Assembly: GCA_018715565.1 (NCBI GenBank)
Contig: DVLJ01000090.1
Coordinates: 1-40,984, forward strand
DNA: 40,984 bases
Direction: 5' to 3'
From: Candidatus Ventrimonas merdavium
Lineage (GTDB): Bacteria > Bacillota > Clostridia > Lachnospirales > Lachnospiraceae
Shown here: positions 1 through 7,215 of the stretch, piece after piece
Position numbering within the stretch: the stretch's first letter is position 1
How the letters are laid out: each line of letters begins with the position of its first letter
Position numbers and translations under genes: made by a program
Notes under the pieces: generated by a model
The model's input: the letters and a program-made list of their open reading frames with translations, nothing else
What the model was told of the DNA's origin: nothing
The model's database searches: none

Positions 1-167
1 AGGGCCGCACCAGCTTCATCGTGGCACACCGACTCTCCACCATCCGGGAGGCGGACGTGATCCTGGTGATGAAGGACGGCCATATCATCGAGCAGGGCAC
101 CCACGAGGCCCTGCTGGCTCAGAACGGATTCTATGCGGATCTGTACAACAGCCAGTTTGCGGTATAA
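1..167 (+). CDS. ABC exporter ATPase domain, C-terminal end (partial)
   Basis: The last 54 codons of a gene that begins before the window; the reading frame starts at base 3 and ends with TAA at 165-167. The visible protein holds the end of an ABC nucleotide-binding domain: the H-loop motif AHRLSTI, then a D/G-rich stretch and the usual ending in which the subunit is told apart by EQGTHEALL. This ending (HRLSTIxxAD...GxIxExGTHxELL) is typical of exporters whose membrane and ATPase domains are fused, such as MsbA/LmrA-type multidrug or lipid exporters. It differs from the importer ATPases further along this window, which end in an oligopeptide-type cysteine motif. Substrate cannot be told from this fragment. 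A strong hairpin at 273-328 follows. Confidence 0.85.
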   Translation, partial: GRTSFIVAHRLSTIREADVILVMKDGHIIEQGTHEALLAQNGFYADLYNSQFAV

Positions 168-272
168 GGCGGCGCAGCGTAGCGTGGTGCGGTACAGAAA
201 AGACAGGAGCAGGAGATAGATTCGTTTTTTCCACCGGATTTTGAGAAGGAAGAAAGTGGAAAGAGGCAAGAG

Positions 273-328
273 GAAAGAGGGAGTCCCCTCCGCCGGGTTA
301 TGACTTGGCGGAGGGGGCTCCCTCTTTC
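273..328. terminator. Bidirectional terminator between converging genes
   Basis: The arms GAAAGAGGGAG-t-CCCCTCCGCC (273-294) and GGCGGAGGGG-g-CTCCCTCTTTC (307-328) pair almost without a break around a 12-base loop. It lies between the rightward exporter and the leftward membrane-protein gene, so it can serve both. The stem ends in A and T runs instead of a long separate U tract. Confidence 0.75.
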
Positions 329-396
329 GGGTACCTGATATGGTGTGATCTCTTGCCGGTCAGTGTAGATCCAATACGGACCGGTCACTGTTCCAG

Positions 397-429
397 CACG
401 AACCCGGCACGAACCCGGTGCGAATCCGG
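397..429. repeat. 11-bp tandem repeat, three copies
   Basis: Units CACGAACCCGG (397-407), CACGAACCCGG (408-418) and TGCGAATCCGG (419-429) follow one another with no gap. They sit 14 bases downstream of the stop codon of the leftward membrane-protein gene. No coding role is seen. Confidence 0.85.
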
Positions 430-442
430 CGCTGTCCAGGCG

Positions 443-880
443 TTAATCATCATAGCGGGAATCCAGCTTTTTCTGCCGCTTATCCTCCAGGTGCTGGAAG
501 CCCCGCTGGGCTGCCAGGAATACCACGATAAAGCAGATGCCGAAGACGCCGACTTCCCTCCAGTCCACGCTGCCGGTCTGATTGCGGAGGATCGCTGCGA
601 AGAGAAAGACGGCCACCAGGATCCCAGCGGCCAGGCCGCTGCGCTTATTCCTAGCGGAGCTGCTTAAGGAGTTTCCTGCCTGGGTAACGCCCAGCATCCG
701 GGTGCGGACCGCCAGATACAGCGGGCTTCCGATCAGGATCGGGTATTCCGGGATGCAGTCGCTGGCGTCCATCCCCAGCACTGCGAACTTCACCATAATG
801 GAAATGGCGCAGCCGATCATGATCAACAAAAACAGTTCTGCATAGATCTTCCGATACACTTCTTTTACACGTTCATCCAT
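443..880 (-). CDS. Small multi-pass membrane protein (DUF6773-like) paired with an XRE regulator
   Basis: A 145-residue protein with an N-terminal amphipathic stretch and about four hydrophobic segments; the first lies near residues 15-35, a pair lies in the middle (residues 85-100 and 112-128). The tail is charged and ends in a run of Lys, Arg and Asp. Proteins of this size and layout, encoded directly behind a short XRE regulator, are common in Clostridia and are annotated as DUF6773; their function is unknown. The chosen ATG (878-880) lies 7 bases after GGAGG; an in-frame ATG six bases earlier overlaps the regulator's stop as ATGA but sits too close to the Shine-Dalgarno. The two genes therefore look translationally coupled. 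A role in membrane stress sensing is possible but not shown. Confidence 0.75.
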   Translation of the reverse strand: MDERVKEVYRKIYAELFLLIMIGCAISIMVKFAVLGMDASDCIPEYPILIGSPLYLAVRTRMLGVTQAGNSLSSSARNKRSGLAAGILVAVFLFAAILRNQTGSVDWREVGVFGICFIVVFLAAQRGFQHLEDKRQKKLDSRYDD

Positions 881-882
881 GT

Positions 883-1077
883 TCATTCCTCCCAAAATAG
901 ATCATCTAAGGTTTTGTCCAGGGCTTTGCAGATGGCGATGCAGAGCTTTAAGGACGGGTTGTAGTCACCGGCCTCGATCATGCCGATGGTCTGCCGGGTC
1001 ACGCCGGTGAGGGCGGCTAAGTCGCCCTGAGAAAGATCCTTGGCGGCCCGGGCTGCTTTGAGCTTTAAATTCTTCAT
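883..1077 (-). CDS. Small XRE-family transcriptional regulator
   Basis: A 64-residue protein that is little more than one helix-turn-helix domain. The HTH runs from about residue 5 to 60, with the typical segments LSQGDLAALTGVTRQTIGMIE and the ending KALDKTLDDLFWEE seen in the YgzD/Cro-like group. There is no sensor domain. The start at 1075-1077 follows AGGAGG by 5 bases; an upstream in-frame ATG would place the promoter inside the gene and is rejected. It is the first gene of a leftward pair with a membrane protein. Its promoter (1097-1125) carries an inverted repeat, which suggests self-regulation, and the same half-site sequence recurs in the repeat array at 1201-1320. Confidence 0.9.
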   Translation of the reverse strand: MKNLKLKAARAAKDLSQGDLAALTGVTRQTIGMIEAGDYNPSLKLCIAICKALDKTLDDLFWEE

Positions 1078-1096
1078 AGGCGTTCCTCCTGACTTT

Positions 1097-1125
1097 ATCC
1101 TAGCACTTATTTTACAAAATGTCAA
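1097..1125 (-). promoter_or_regulatory. Promoter of the XRE / membrane-protein pair
   Basis: Reading leftward: -35 TTGACA (1120-1125), a 17-base spacer, -10 TAGGAT (1097-1102). The start codon follows about 20 bases after the -10. The spacer contains the octamer TTTTGTAA. Confidence 0.75.
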
Positions 1126-1145
1126 CTATATATTACATTTTGCAA
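1112..1145. promoter_or_regulatory. Inverted repeat over the XRE promoter (candidate operator)
   Basis: TTACAAAATGT (1112-1122) and ACATTTTGCAA (1135-1145) match as inverted repeats at 10 of 11 positions, separated by 12 bases. One arm overlaps the -35 and the spacer. This is where an autoregulating XRE protein would bind; binding itself is inferred. Confidence 0.55.
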
Positions 1146-1200
1146 GATAAAAATGCATCACGGGGTGAAAGACGGGAAAATGGGGGTAAATAGCAAGCCG

Positions 1201-1320
1201 AGAGTCCCGTTTGTAATCCAAGAGTCTCTTTTTGTAATTTAAAAGCCTGTTTTGTAAACGAGATTCCCGTTTTATAGATGAAAATCCCGTTTTGTAAGTA
1301 AAAATCCCGGATTTTCATTC
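1201..1320 (+). repeat. Six in-phase 20-bp degenerate repeats between regulator genes
   Basis: The 420 bases from 1,078 to 1,497 hold no gene but this array. Six units begin at 1201, 1221, 1241, 1261, 1281 and 1301. Consensus is about ARAnTCCCGTTTTGTAA plus three variable bases. TCCCG is kept in units 1, 4, 5 and 6, and TTTGTAA in units 1, 2, 3 and 5 at the same phase within one base. The period is not a multiple of three, so the array is not a coding repeat. It ends against the possible -35 of a rightward promoter at 1312-1340. TTTTGTAA is also the half-site seen in the XRE promoter. Confidence 0.8.
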
Positions 1321-1340
1321 ATACCGGAATATGTTATAAT
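1312..1340 (+). promoter_or_regulatory. Possible rightward promoter at the edge of the 20-bp array
   Basis: TTTTCA (1312-1317), 17 bases, TATAAT (1335-1340). The -10 is perfect and the -35 matches four of six. A transcript from here would run through 1,347-1,497 into marR. It could be a second marR promoter or give a leader or small RNA; no small RNA structure is recognised. Confidence 0.4.
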
Positions 1341-1418
1341 ACGTTCAGCAATAAATTTGCGTACAACAACCAGAGATCGATTCCTTCTCTTGTACCATTG
1401 AAAAACCTCCCAGAAGAC

Positions 1419-1447
1419 TTGACAAATCTGAGGGATTCTATTAAAAT
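1419..1447 (+). promoter_or_regulatory. Promoter of the marR-nitroreductase operon
   Basis: TTGACA (1419-1424), 17 bases, TAAAAT (1442-1447). The -10 lies inside CTATT-N7-AATAG, a short inverted repeat that could be an operator for the MarR protein made from this transcript. Confidence 0.7.
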
Positions 1448-1497
1448 AAAATAGTCAAATATCAGACCGTAAAAGAATGGACTTAAGGAGGCGGGCT

Positions 1498-1950
1498 ATG
1501 ACGAAGGAGGATAAGAAAAACGCCTATCTGTACTGCAAGTTCCGGGATCAGCAGTATGCTTTGTATGACGAATACGCAAAACGCCACGGCATGCTGATGA
1601 AAACATTGCTGGTGCTGAACGCACTTTTTTATGCGAAGGAGGGAATGACACAGGCTGAGATCTGTAAGCGGACGTTCCAGTCGAAGCAAACCGTGAATTC
1701 CATCATCAGAAAGCTCTGGACAGATCACTATGTTGCCATTACGGAGATGGCGGAGGACAGGCGGAACAAGGTGGTGGAGATGACAGAAGCGGGCCGGGCA
1801 TATTGTGAAAAGACAGTCCGGCATATCACCTGGGCGGAGGACACGGCGATGTCCATGTTCACGCAGGAGGAACAAAAGCTGCTGATCGATCTGTCGCGGA
1901 CATTTACAAAGAATCTAACGATGCTGGTAGATCAGGAAACGGAGGGATAA
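1498..1950 (+). CDS. MarR-family transcriptional regulator
   Basis: A 150-residue winged-helix DNA-binding protein of the MarR family. Helical dimerisation segments flank a central HTH (about residues 45-105): residues MTQAEICKRTFQSKQTVNSI hold the recognition helix, and the wing holds the family's D-x-R-x-[NK]-x-V signature (EDRRNKVVEMTEAG). Length fits the family. The start at 1498 follows AAGGAGG by 6 bases; an ATG 21 bases upstream would include the Shine-Dalgarno and is rejected. The gene runs into a nitroreductase 3 bases beyond its stop. MarR proteins beside flavin reductases usually repress them and respond to quinones or other electrophiles; the actual ligand here is unknown. Confidence 0.92.
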   Translation: MTKEDKKNAYLYCKFRDQQYALYDEYAKRHGMLMKTLLVLNALFYAKEGMTQAEICKRTFQSKQTVNSIIRKLWTDHYVAITEMAEDRRNKVVEMTEAGRAYCEKTVRHITWAEDTAMSMFTQEEQKLLIDLSRTFTKNLTMLVDQETEG

Positions 1951-1953
1951 CAA

Positions 1954-2565
1954 ATGGAATTTTATAAGGTCATCGATCAAAGAAAAACAAGCCGGGAGTG
2001 GACGGACAAAGAGGTTGATCTTGAAGTGATCAAAAGGATCCTGGAAGCGGGGATGAAGGCCCCTTCCTGGGACCACTACCGGAACTGGCAGTTTATTGTC
2101 CTGCATGAGCGGGTGGACAAGGAGCGGGCTTTCGCCTATGCAAAGGCCGTTGCCAAGCGCTATGTGGACAGCAGCCGCACGTACACGCGCCCGAACCTGG
2201 CGCAGAAAATGTATGCCTATGCCATGCCGAGGCAGTATACGATGCTGGTGGACTGTCCCTATGTGATCATCCCGCTGTTCCGATGCAGCAGGCTCAACGC
2301 AGAATGGGTAAGCAAATTAAATCCCCTTACCACCGCATGGTGTGTTGCGGAGAATATCATGCTGGCTGCTGTCAATGAGGGATTAGGCTATTCGCTGCGG
2401 ATCCCGCTGAACAAAGAGCACGATGTTGTACTGAACACACTGGGCGTGCCGCAGGGCTGGATGACCCCGTGCTTTATCGGGATCGGGTATCCGAAGGAGG
2501 ACGAGCTGGTTTTAGAGCAGTACAGCAGCAGCCCAGACGGACATATCCATATGGGAGGATGGTGA
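1954..2565 (+). CDS. Nitroreductase-family flavoprotein
   Basis: A 203-residue protein of the FMN-dependent nitroreductase fold. It starts with the family's opening, in which an R-K-T-S-R segment (residues 10-14) would bind the FMN phosphate, followed by ILEAGMKAPSWDHYRNWQF (the APS-x-x-x-x-x-x-W/P-F motif). Near the C terminus GYPKEDE corresponds to the usual G-Y-P phosphate-side loop. It starts 7 bases after GGAGGG and is transcribed with marR. Members reduce nitro compounds, quinones or flavins with NAD(P)H. Substrate is not deducible; the pairing with MarR points to electrophile or xenobiotic response. The gene ends 59 bases before mutM. Confidence 0.85.
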   Translation: MEFYKVIDQRKTSREWTDKEVDLEVIKRILEAGMKAPSWDHYRNWQFIVLHERVDKERAFAYAKAVAKRYVDSSRTYTRPNLAQKMYAYAMPRQYTMLVDCPYVIIPLFRCSRLNAEWVSKLNPLTTAWCVAENIMLAAVNEGLGYSLRIPLNKEHDVVLNTLGVPQGWMTPCFIGIGYPKEDELVLEQYSSSPDGHIHMGGW

Positions 2566-2624
2566 TATGTACAGACCGTTATCCTCAGGATCCCTATTGG
2601 AAAATTGATAAGGAAGGTGGAGTT

Positions 2625-3458
2625 ATGCCAGAATTACCGGAAGTAGAAGCGATCAGACGGGTGCTGGAGCCGCAGGTGCAGGGGCTTACGATCCAGGAGA
2701 TCGCGGTCCATAGACCGGAGATCATCGAGCATCCTTCTGCCGATGAGTTTTGCGGCAGATTGATCGGACAGACCTTTGACCGTGCCGAGCGCCGGGGAAA
2801 ATTTTTGCTGTTTTGGTTAGAGAGCGGCGACCATATGGTCCTGCATCTGCGGATGACCGGCTGCCTCCTGATAACTCCTGCGGATATGCCAGAGGAAAAG
2901 CATACCCATCTTGTTTTTCGGTTAAGCAATGGCAAAGAGCTGCGCTTTTCAGATACCCGCCGTTTTGGGCGCTTCTGGCTGATAGCAAAGGAAGAATCGG
3001 ATATATACAGCGGGATCGAAAAGCTGGGGGTTGAGCCGTTTGATTCTGAGTGCAGTGCGGAATATCTGCAGGATCGTTTGGGAAAACGCAAAAAAGCAGT
3101 CAAGGAATGTCTGCTGGACCAGAGTATCGTCGCCGGTATCGGCAATATCTATTCGGATGAGATCCTGTTTGCGGCACGACTTCATCCGGCACGGCCAGCC
3201 AACAGCCTGACAACAGAGGAGTGGGCACGGCTTGCCGCAGCGATCCCCCGGCAATTAGCATATTTTATCGAAAAAAACCAAATGACGCCGGAGGAATATC
3301 TGCAAACGAAGGGACAGGATTATCGCAATACACCGTTTTTACAGATATATGGCCGTGGGGGAAAGCCTTGCCCCGTTTGTGGAGAGCCGCTTTGCCGTAT
3401 GGTGATCGGCGGAAGAGGAAGTACCTATTGTCCTGCCTGCTGCCCGGAGCAGGGATAA
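2625..3458 (+). CDS. mutM: Formamidopyrimidine-DNA glycosylase (MutM/Fpg)
   Basis: Removes oxidised purines such as 8-oxoguanine and FapyG from DNA and nicks the abasic site. The 277-residue protein opens with MPELPEVE, where Pro2 (N-terminal after Met removal) and Glu3 are the catalytic residues. Next come the N-terminal beta-sandwich, the H2TH region (QSIVAGIGNIYSDEILF, about residues 165-185) and a C-terminal zinc finger C-x2-C-x16-C-x2-C starting at Cys249. Length matches the family. In many Firmicutes mutM follows polA; here it follows a redox gene pair instead, and could be co-transcribed with it. The start is fixed by the MPELPE motif; GGTGGA (a weak site) precedes the ATG. A terminator follows at 3,495. 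Confidence 0.96.
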   Translation: MPELPEVEAIRRVLEPQVQGLTIQEIAVHRPEIIEHPSADEFCGRLIGQTFDRAERRGKFLLFWLESGDHMVLHLRMTGCLLITPADMPEEKHTHLVFRLSNGKELRFSDTRRFGRFWLIAKEESDIYSGIEKLGVEPFDSECSAEYLQDRLGKRKKAVKECLLDQSIVAGIGNIYSDEILFAARLHPARPANSLTTEEWARLAAAIPRQLAYFIEKNQMTPEEYLQTKGQDYRNTPFLQIYGRGGKPCPVCGEPLCRMVIGGRGSTYCPACCPEQG

Positions 3459-3494
3459 ATGCTGTGGCTGACATGGCCCATGGGCGATATGATG

Positions 3495-3530
3495 AAGCTC
3501 CCCTAAAGGAAAACGGAGCTTTCTTTTCTC
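3495..3530 (+). terminator. Rho-independent terminator after mutM
   Basis: AAGCTCC (3495-3501) pairs with GGAGCTT (3515-3521), followed by TCTTTTCTC. Confidence 0.65.
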
Positions 3531-3594
3531 TTTGCCAGCAGCTCATCTCATGGCAAGGGCGATCGAACGGACAAAAAGAACAGACGATCGCTCC

Positions 3595-3623
3595 TTGCAT
3601 TGCCCGCCTCCCGCTGATATAAT
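3595..3623 (+). promoter_or_regulatory. Promoter of nrdD-nrdG
   Basis: TTGCAT (3595-3600), 17 bases, TATAAT (3618-3623), with TG at 3615-3616 giving an extended -10. No clear NrdR box is seen nearby. Confidence 0.75.
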
Positions 3624-3653
3624 AGAAAGACATTGGATCGGGAGGAAATGCCC

Positions 3654-5780
3654 ATGAACGTACAGAAACGGGACGGCAGGATCGCCGTATATGACGCGGA
3701 GAAGATCCGCGGAGCCATAGAGAAAGCCAACCATGCGGTGGAGGAGAAGGACCGGGTCAGCCCAGAGCTGATCGACGGAGCGATCCGTTCCATCGAGGAG
3801 TCTGCCTGGGACGTGATGCCGGTGGAGACCATCCAGGACCTGATCGAGGCCTACCTGGTGGCCCACAACAAATACGCCCTGGCGAAGAAGTACATGATCT
3901 ACCGCTACCAGCGGGCGCTGCTGCGCAAGTCCAACACCACGGACGAGTCGATCTTAAAGCTGATCCGCAACGACAATAAGGAGCTGGCGGAGGAGAATTC
4001 CAACAAGAACGCCGCCCTGGCTTCCACCCAGCGGGATTACATCGCCGGGGAGGTGTCCAAGGACGTGACGAAGCGGCTGCTGCTGCCGGAGCGGATCACC
4101 ATGGCCCATGAAAACGGCGTGCTCCATTTCCATGACGCCGATTACTTCATCCAGCCAATTTTTAACTGCTGCCTGGTGAACATCGGGGACATGCTGGACC
4201 ACGGCACCATGATGAACGGCAAGCTGATCGAGTCCCCCAAGAGCTTCCAGGTGGCCTGCATCGTCACCACCCAGATCATCGCGGCGGTGGCCAGCAACCA
4301 GTACGGCGGCCTGTCCATCGCAGTGGAGCACTTAGCCAAGTACCTGCGGCGGAGCCGGGAAAAATATGAGCGGGAGATGGAGACGGAGTTTGGGGCGGAA
4401 CTGACCGGGGAGGAGCGCCGGCGGATCGTGGAGCTGCGTCTGAAGGACGAGCTGCGCTCCGGCGTCCAGACCATCCAGTATCAGATCAACACCCTGATGA
4501 CCACCACGGGACAGGCTCCCTTTGTGACCCTGTTTTTGCAGATCCGGCCGGAGGATGAATATGCAGAGGAGAACGTCATGCTCATCCGGGAGATCCTGAC
4601 CCAGCGGTTGCAGGGGATGAAGAATGAGAAGGGCGTTTATGTGACCCCGGCTTACCCCAAGCTGGTGTATGTGCTGGACGAGTGCAACTGCTTAGAGGGC
4701 GGGCCCTACGACGACGTGACCCGGCTGGCGGTGGAGTGCTCTGCCAAGCGGATGTATCCCGATTATATTTCTGCCAAGAAGATGCGGGAGAATTACGAGG
4801 GGAATGTGTTCAGCTGTATGGGCTGCCGTTCCTTTTTATCGCCCTGGAAGGATGAGAACGGACAGTACCAGTGGGAGGGCCGGTTCAATCAGGGCGTGGT
4901 GAGCTTGAACCTGCCCCAGATCGGCATCCTGGCCAGGGGCGACGAGGACGTTTTCTGGCAGCTGCTGGACGAGCGGCTGGAGCTTTGTAAGGAGGCCCTG
5001 CTGTGCCGCCACAAGGCGCTGTTAGGCACCCGCTCCGACGTCAGCCCCATCCACTGGCAGCATGGGGCGATCGCCCGGCTGGGTAGCGGGGAAGTGATCG
5101 ATCCTTACTTAAAGAACGGCTATTCCACCCTGTCCCTGGGCTACATCGGCGTGTATGAGATGACCTATCTGATGAAGGGCGTCAGCCATACGGCCCCGGA
5201 GGGCAAGGAATTCGCTCTGCAGGTGATGCGGCATCTAAAGGCGAAGACGGAGGAGTGGAAGGCGGAGACCGGCCTGGGCTTTGCCCTGTACGGCACGCCG
5301 GCGGAGAGCCTGTGCTATCGGTTCGCCCGGATCGACCGGGAGAAATACGGGGTGATCCCCAACGTGACGGATAAGGAGTATTATACCAATTCCTACCATG
5401 TGGACGTGCGGGAGCAGGTCAACGCCTTTGAGAAGTTTGATTTTGAAAGCACGTTCCAGGATATCTCCACCGGCGGCTCCATTTCCTATGTGGAGGTGCC
5501 CAACATGATGCAGAACCTGGAGGCCATGGAGACCGTAGTGCACTACATCTACCATCACATCCAGTACGCAGAATTCAACACCAAGTCGGATTTTTGCCTG
5601 GCCTGCGGCTACGAAGGGGAGATCCGGATCAACGACCAGCTGGAGTGGGAGTGTCCTCAGTGCGGCAACAAGGATCACAGCCGGATGCACGTGACCCGGC
5701 GGACCTGCGGATATCTGGGCGAGAATTTCTGGAATCAGGGGAAGACGCGGGAGATCAAAGAGCGGGTGCTCCATTTATAA
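3654..5780 (+). CDS. nrdD: Anaerobic (class III) ribonucleoside-triphosphate reductase
   Basis: Reduces ribonucleoside triphosphates to deoxy forms in the absence of oxygen, using a glycyl radical and formate. The 708-residue protein begins with an ATP-cone regulatory domain (about residues 1-95). The catalytic barrel follows, with cysteine-containing segments such as NVFSCMGCRSFLSPW. The C-terminal zinc site is made of CLAC and CPQC pairs, and the radical loop reads RRTCGYLGE with the radical on Gly686, 23 residues from the end. The ATG at 3654 is 8 bases after GGAGG; an in-frame ATG at 3648 lies too close. It is transcribed from an extended -10 promoter and followed 36 bases later by its activase. 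No aerobic RNR is in the window. Confidence 0.97.
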   Translation: MNVQKRDGRIAVYDAEKIRGAIEKANHAVEEKDRVSPELIDGAIRSIEESAWDVMPVETIQDLIEAYLVAHNKYALAKKYMIYRYQRALLRKSNTTDESILKLIRNDNKELAEENSNKNAALASTQRDYIAGEVSKDVTKRLLLPERITMAHENGVLHFHDADYFIQPIFNCCLVNIGDMLDHGTMMNGKLIESPKSFQVACIVTTQIIAAVASNQYGGLSIAVEHLAKYLRRSREKYEREMETEFGAELTGEERRRIVELRLKDELRSGVQTIQYQINTLMTTTGQAPFVTLFLQIRPEDEYAEENVMLIREILTQRLQGMKNEKGVYVTPAYPKLVYVLDECNCLEGGPYDDVTRLAVECSAKRMYPDYISAKKMRENYEGNVFSCMGCRSFLSPWKDENGQYQWEGRFNQGVVSLNLPQIGILARGDEDVFWQLLDERLELCKEALLCRHKALLGTRSDVSPIHWQHGAIARLGSGEVIDPYLKNGYSTLSLGYIGVYEMTYLMKGVSHTAPEGKEFALQVMRHLKAKTEEWKAETGLGFALYGTPAESLCYRFARIDREKYGVIPNVTDKEYYTNSYHVDVREQVNAFEKFDFESTFQDISTGGSISYVEVPNMMQNLEAMETVVHYIYHHIQYAEFNTKSDFCLACGYEGEIRINDQLEWECPQCGNKDHSRMHVTRRTCGYLGENFWNQGKTREIKERVLHL

Positions 5781-5816
5781 GGATCAATAAGAACAAGAGG
5801 AAAGGAACGATGCTGC

Positions 5817-6344
5817 ATGCATTATGCGACGATCAAGCCGGTGGATATTGCCAACGGGCCGGGGGTGCGGGTATCGCTGTTTGTCAGCGGCTGTACCCAC
5901 CGCTGCCCCGGATGCTTTAACGCGGAGGCCTGGGATTTTTCCTATGGGGCGCCGTTTACGGAGGAGACCCAGGAGGAGCTTTTGAAGGCCCTGAGCCCGG
6001 ATTATATCGAGGGACTGACGCTGCTGGGGGGAGAGCCTATGGAACCGGTGAACCAGGAAACCCTGCTCCCTTTTATCCGGAAGGTGCGGGAGCGGCTGCC
6101 GGAAAAGACGATCTGGTGCTTCACCGGCTACGACTTTGAGACCGATATCCTGGGCCGGATGATGCCCCAGTCGGAGACCACCTGTCAGCTGGTGCCGCTG
6201 TTTGACGTGATGGTGGACGGGAAATTTGTCCAGGAGTTAAAAAATATCACCCTGAAGTTCCGCGGCTCCGAGAACCAGCGGGTGCTGAACGTTCAGGCGT
6301 CGCTGGAGGCAGGGAAGGCGGTCTGGGAGGAAGGGTTCCGATAG
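5817..6344 (+). CDS. nrdG: Anaerobic ribonucleotide reductase activating protein
   Basis: A 175-residue radical SAM enzyme that makes the glycyl radical on NrdD. It has the cluster-binding motif C-x3-C-x2-C (Cys26, Cys30, Cys33, within CTHRCPGC), the SAM-binding GGEP motif (in LLGGEPME), and the short length typical of NrdG, which lacks the extra ferredoxin domain of pyruvate-formate-lyase activases. The ATG follows AGGAAAGGA by about 8-10 bases. Downstream of nrdD in the same operon, as in most anaerobic bacteria; the terminator at 6,347 ends the unit. Confidence 0.95.
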   Translation: MHYATIKPVDIANGPGVRVSLFVSGCTHRCPGCFNAEAWDFSYGAPFTEETQEELLKALSPDYIEGLTLLGGEPMEPVNQETLLPFIRKVRERLPEKTIWCFTGYDFETDILGRMMPQSETTCQLVPLFDVMVDGKFVQELKNITLKFRGSENQRVLNVQASLEAGKAVWEEGFR

Positions 6345-6346
6345 AC

Positions 6347-6392
6347 AGCCCCGGATAGGCACCCTGCGAAGGGAACGGGGGCTTGATTTTTA
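6347..6392 (+). terminator. Terminator after nrdG
   Basis: AGCCCC (6347-6352) pairs with GGGGCT (6378-6383), with an inner CCCT/AGGG stem, followed by TGATTTTT. Confidence 0.6.
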
Positions 6393-6397
6393 AAAAT

Positions 6398-6449
6398 AAA
6401 ATTTTCTATCGACATAATATATTGAAAAAATTTTTCTCCATGATATAAT
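6398..6449 (+). promoter_or_regulatory. nanE promoter with A/T-tract operator-like elements
   Basis: -35 TTGAAA (6422-6427), 16 bases, -10 TATAAT (6444-6449) with an extended TG. The -35 and spacer hold a near-palindrome, GAAAAAATTTTTC (6424-6436), and a second AAAATTTTC lies 30 bases upstream (6398-6406). The importer promoter at 9370-9422 has the same arrangement. Confidence 0.7.
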
Positions 6450-6498
6450 GAAATCATCCGAGACGGAATGTTTCATGAAGTAGGAAAGGAGAAGGAGT

Positions 6499-7215
6499 AT
6501 GATGGACAAGCAGGAGCTGTTAAACAAGATCCGCGGGCAGATGATCATTTCCTGCCAGGCGGTGGAGGGCGAGCCGCTGTACGTAGAGGAGAAGTCGGTG
6601 ATGTATCTGATGGCCAGAGCGGCGAAGCAGGCCGGGACCCCGGCGATCCGGACCAGCAGCATCCGGGACGTGATCGCGATCAAGGAGGAGACGGGCCTGC
6701 CGGTGATCGGCCTGGTGAAGATCCAGTACCCGGGCTATGAGGGCTATATCACCCCCACGATGAAAGAGGTGGACGATCTGGTGGCAGCCGGTTCCGACGT
6801 GGTGGCTCTGGACTGTACGCTGAGAAAGCGGGGCGATGGAAAGACCATCAATGAGTTCATCGCGGAGATTCGCGCCAAGTATCCGGATATCATCCTGATG
6901 GCAGATATCTCCAACTATGAGGAGGGTGTGAACGCCTGGAAGTGCGGCGTGGACATCGTGGGCACGACCATGAGCGGCTATACGGATTATACGCCGAAGC
7001 TGGATCAGCCGGACTATGAGCTGATGCGCCGTCTGGCGGCAGATATCGATATCCCGGTGATCGGTGAGGGCAAGATCCACACGCCGGAGCAGGCAGTAGA
7101 AGCTCTGAAGACCGGTGTGTGGGCGATCGTAGTAGGCGGAGCCATCACAAGACCGCTGGAGATCGCCAACCGCTTTATGGCAGCGATCAAGGCATCTGAG
7201 GGAGGCGCTCAATGA
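6499..7215 (+). CDS. nanE: N-acetylmannosamine-6-phosphate 2-epimerase
   Basis: Converts ManNAc-6-P to GlcNAc-6-P, the third intracellular step of sialic acid breakdown. The 238-residue TIM barrel shows the family's features: IISCQAVEGEPL at the N terminus, the lysine-bearing strand PVIGLVKIQYPGYEGYITP (Lys74 in this numbering, equivalent to the catalytic Lys), GSDVVALDCTLRKR, and IPVIGEGKIHTPEQA with the conserved Glu. The phosphate site is VVGGAITRP near the C terminus. The Shine-Dalgarno region GGAGAAGGAG serves either of two adjacent ATG codons. The stop overlaps nanK as ATGA. Expression is probably controlled by the RpiR protein at 8,247 through the element over the -35. Confidence 0.96.
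   Translation: MMDKQELLNKIRGQMIISCQAVEGEPLYVEEKSVMYLMARAAKQAGTPAIRTSSIRDVIAIKEETGLPVIGLVKIQYPGYEGYITPTMKEVDDLVAAGSDVVALDCTLRKRGDGKTINEFIAEIRAKYPDIILMADISNYEEGVNAWKCGVDIVGTTMSGYTDYTPKLDQPDYELMRRLAADIDIPVIGEGKIHTPEQAVEALKTGVWAIVVGGAITRPLEIANRFMAAIKASEGGAQ

Noticed and set aside
443-1077. XRE / membrane-protein pair as a toxin-antitoxin system
   Set aside because: The second protein is a multi-segment membrane protein of 145 residues with no toxin family features; the order and spacing fit a regulator with its target gene.
1201-1320. Possible CRISPR array
   Set aside because: The 20-bp units abut directly with no unique spacers of even length, and no cas gene is near.
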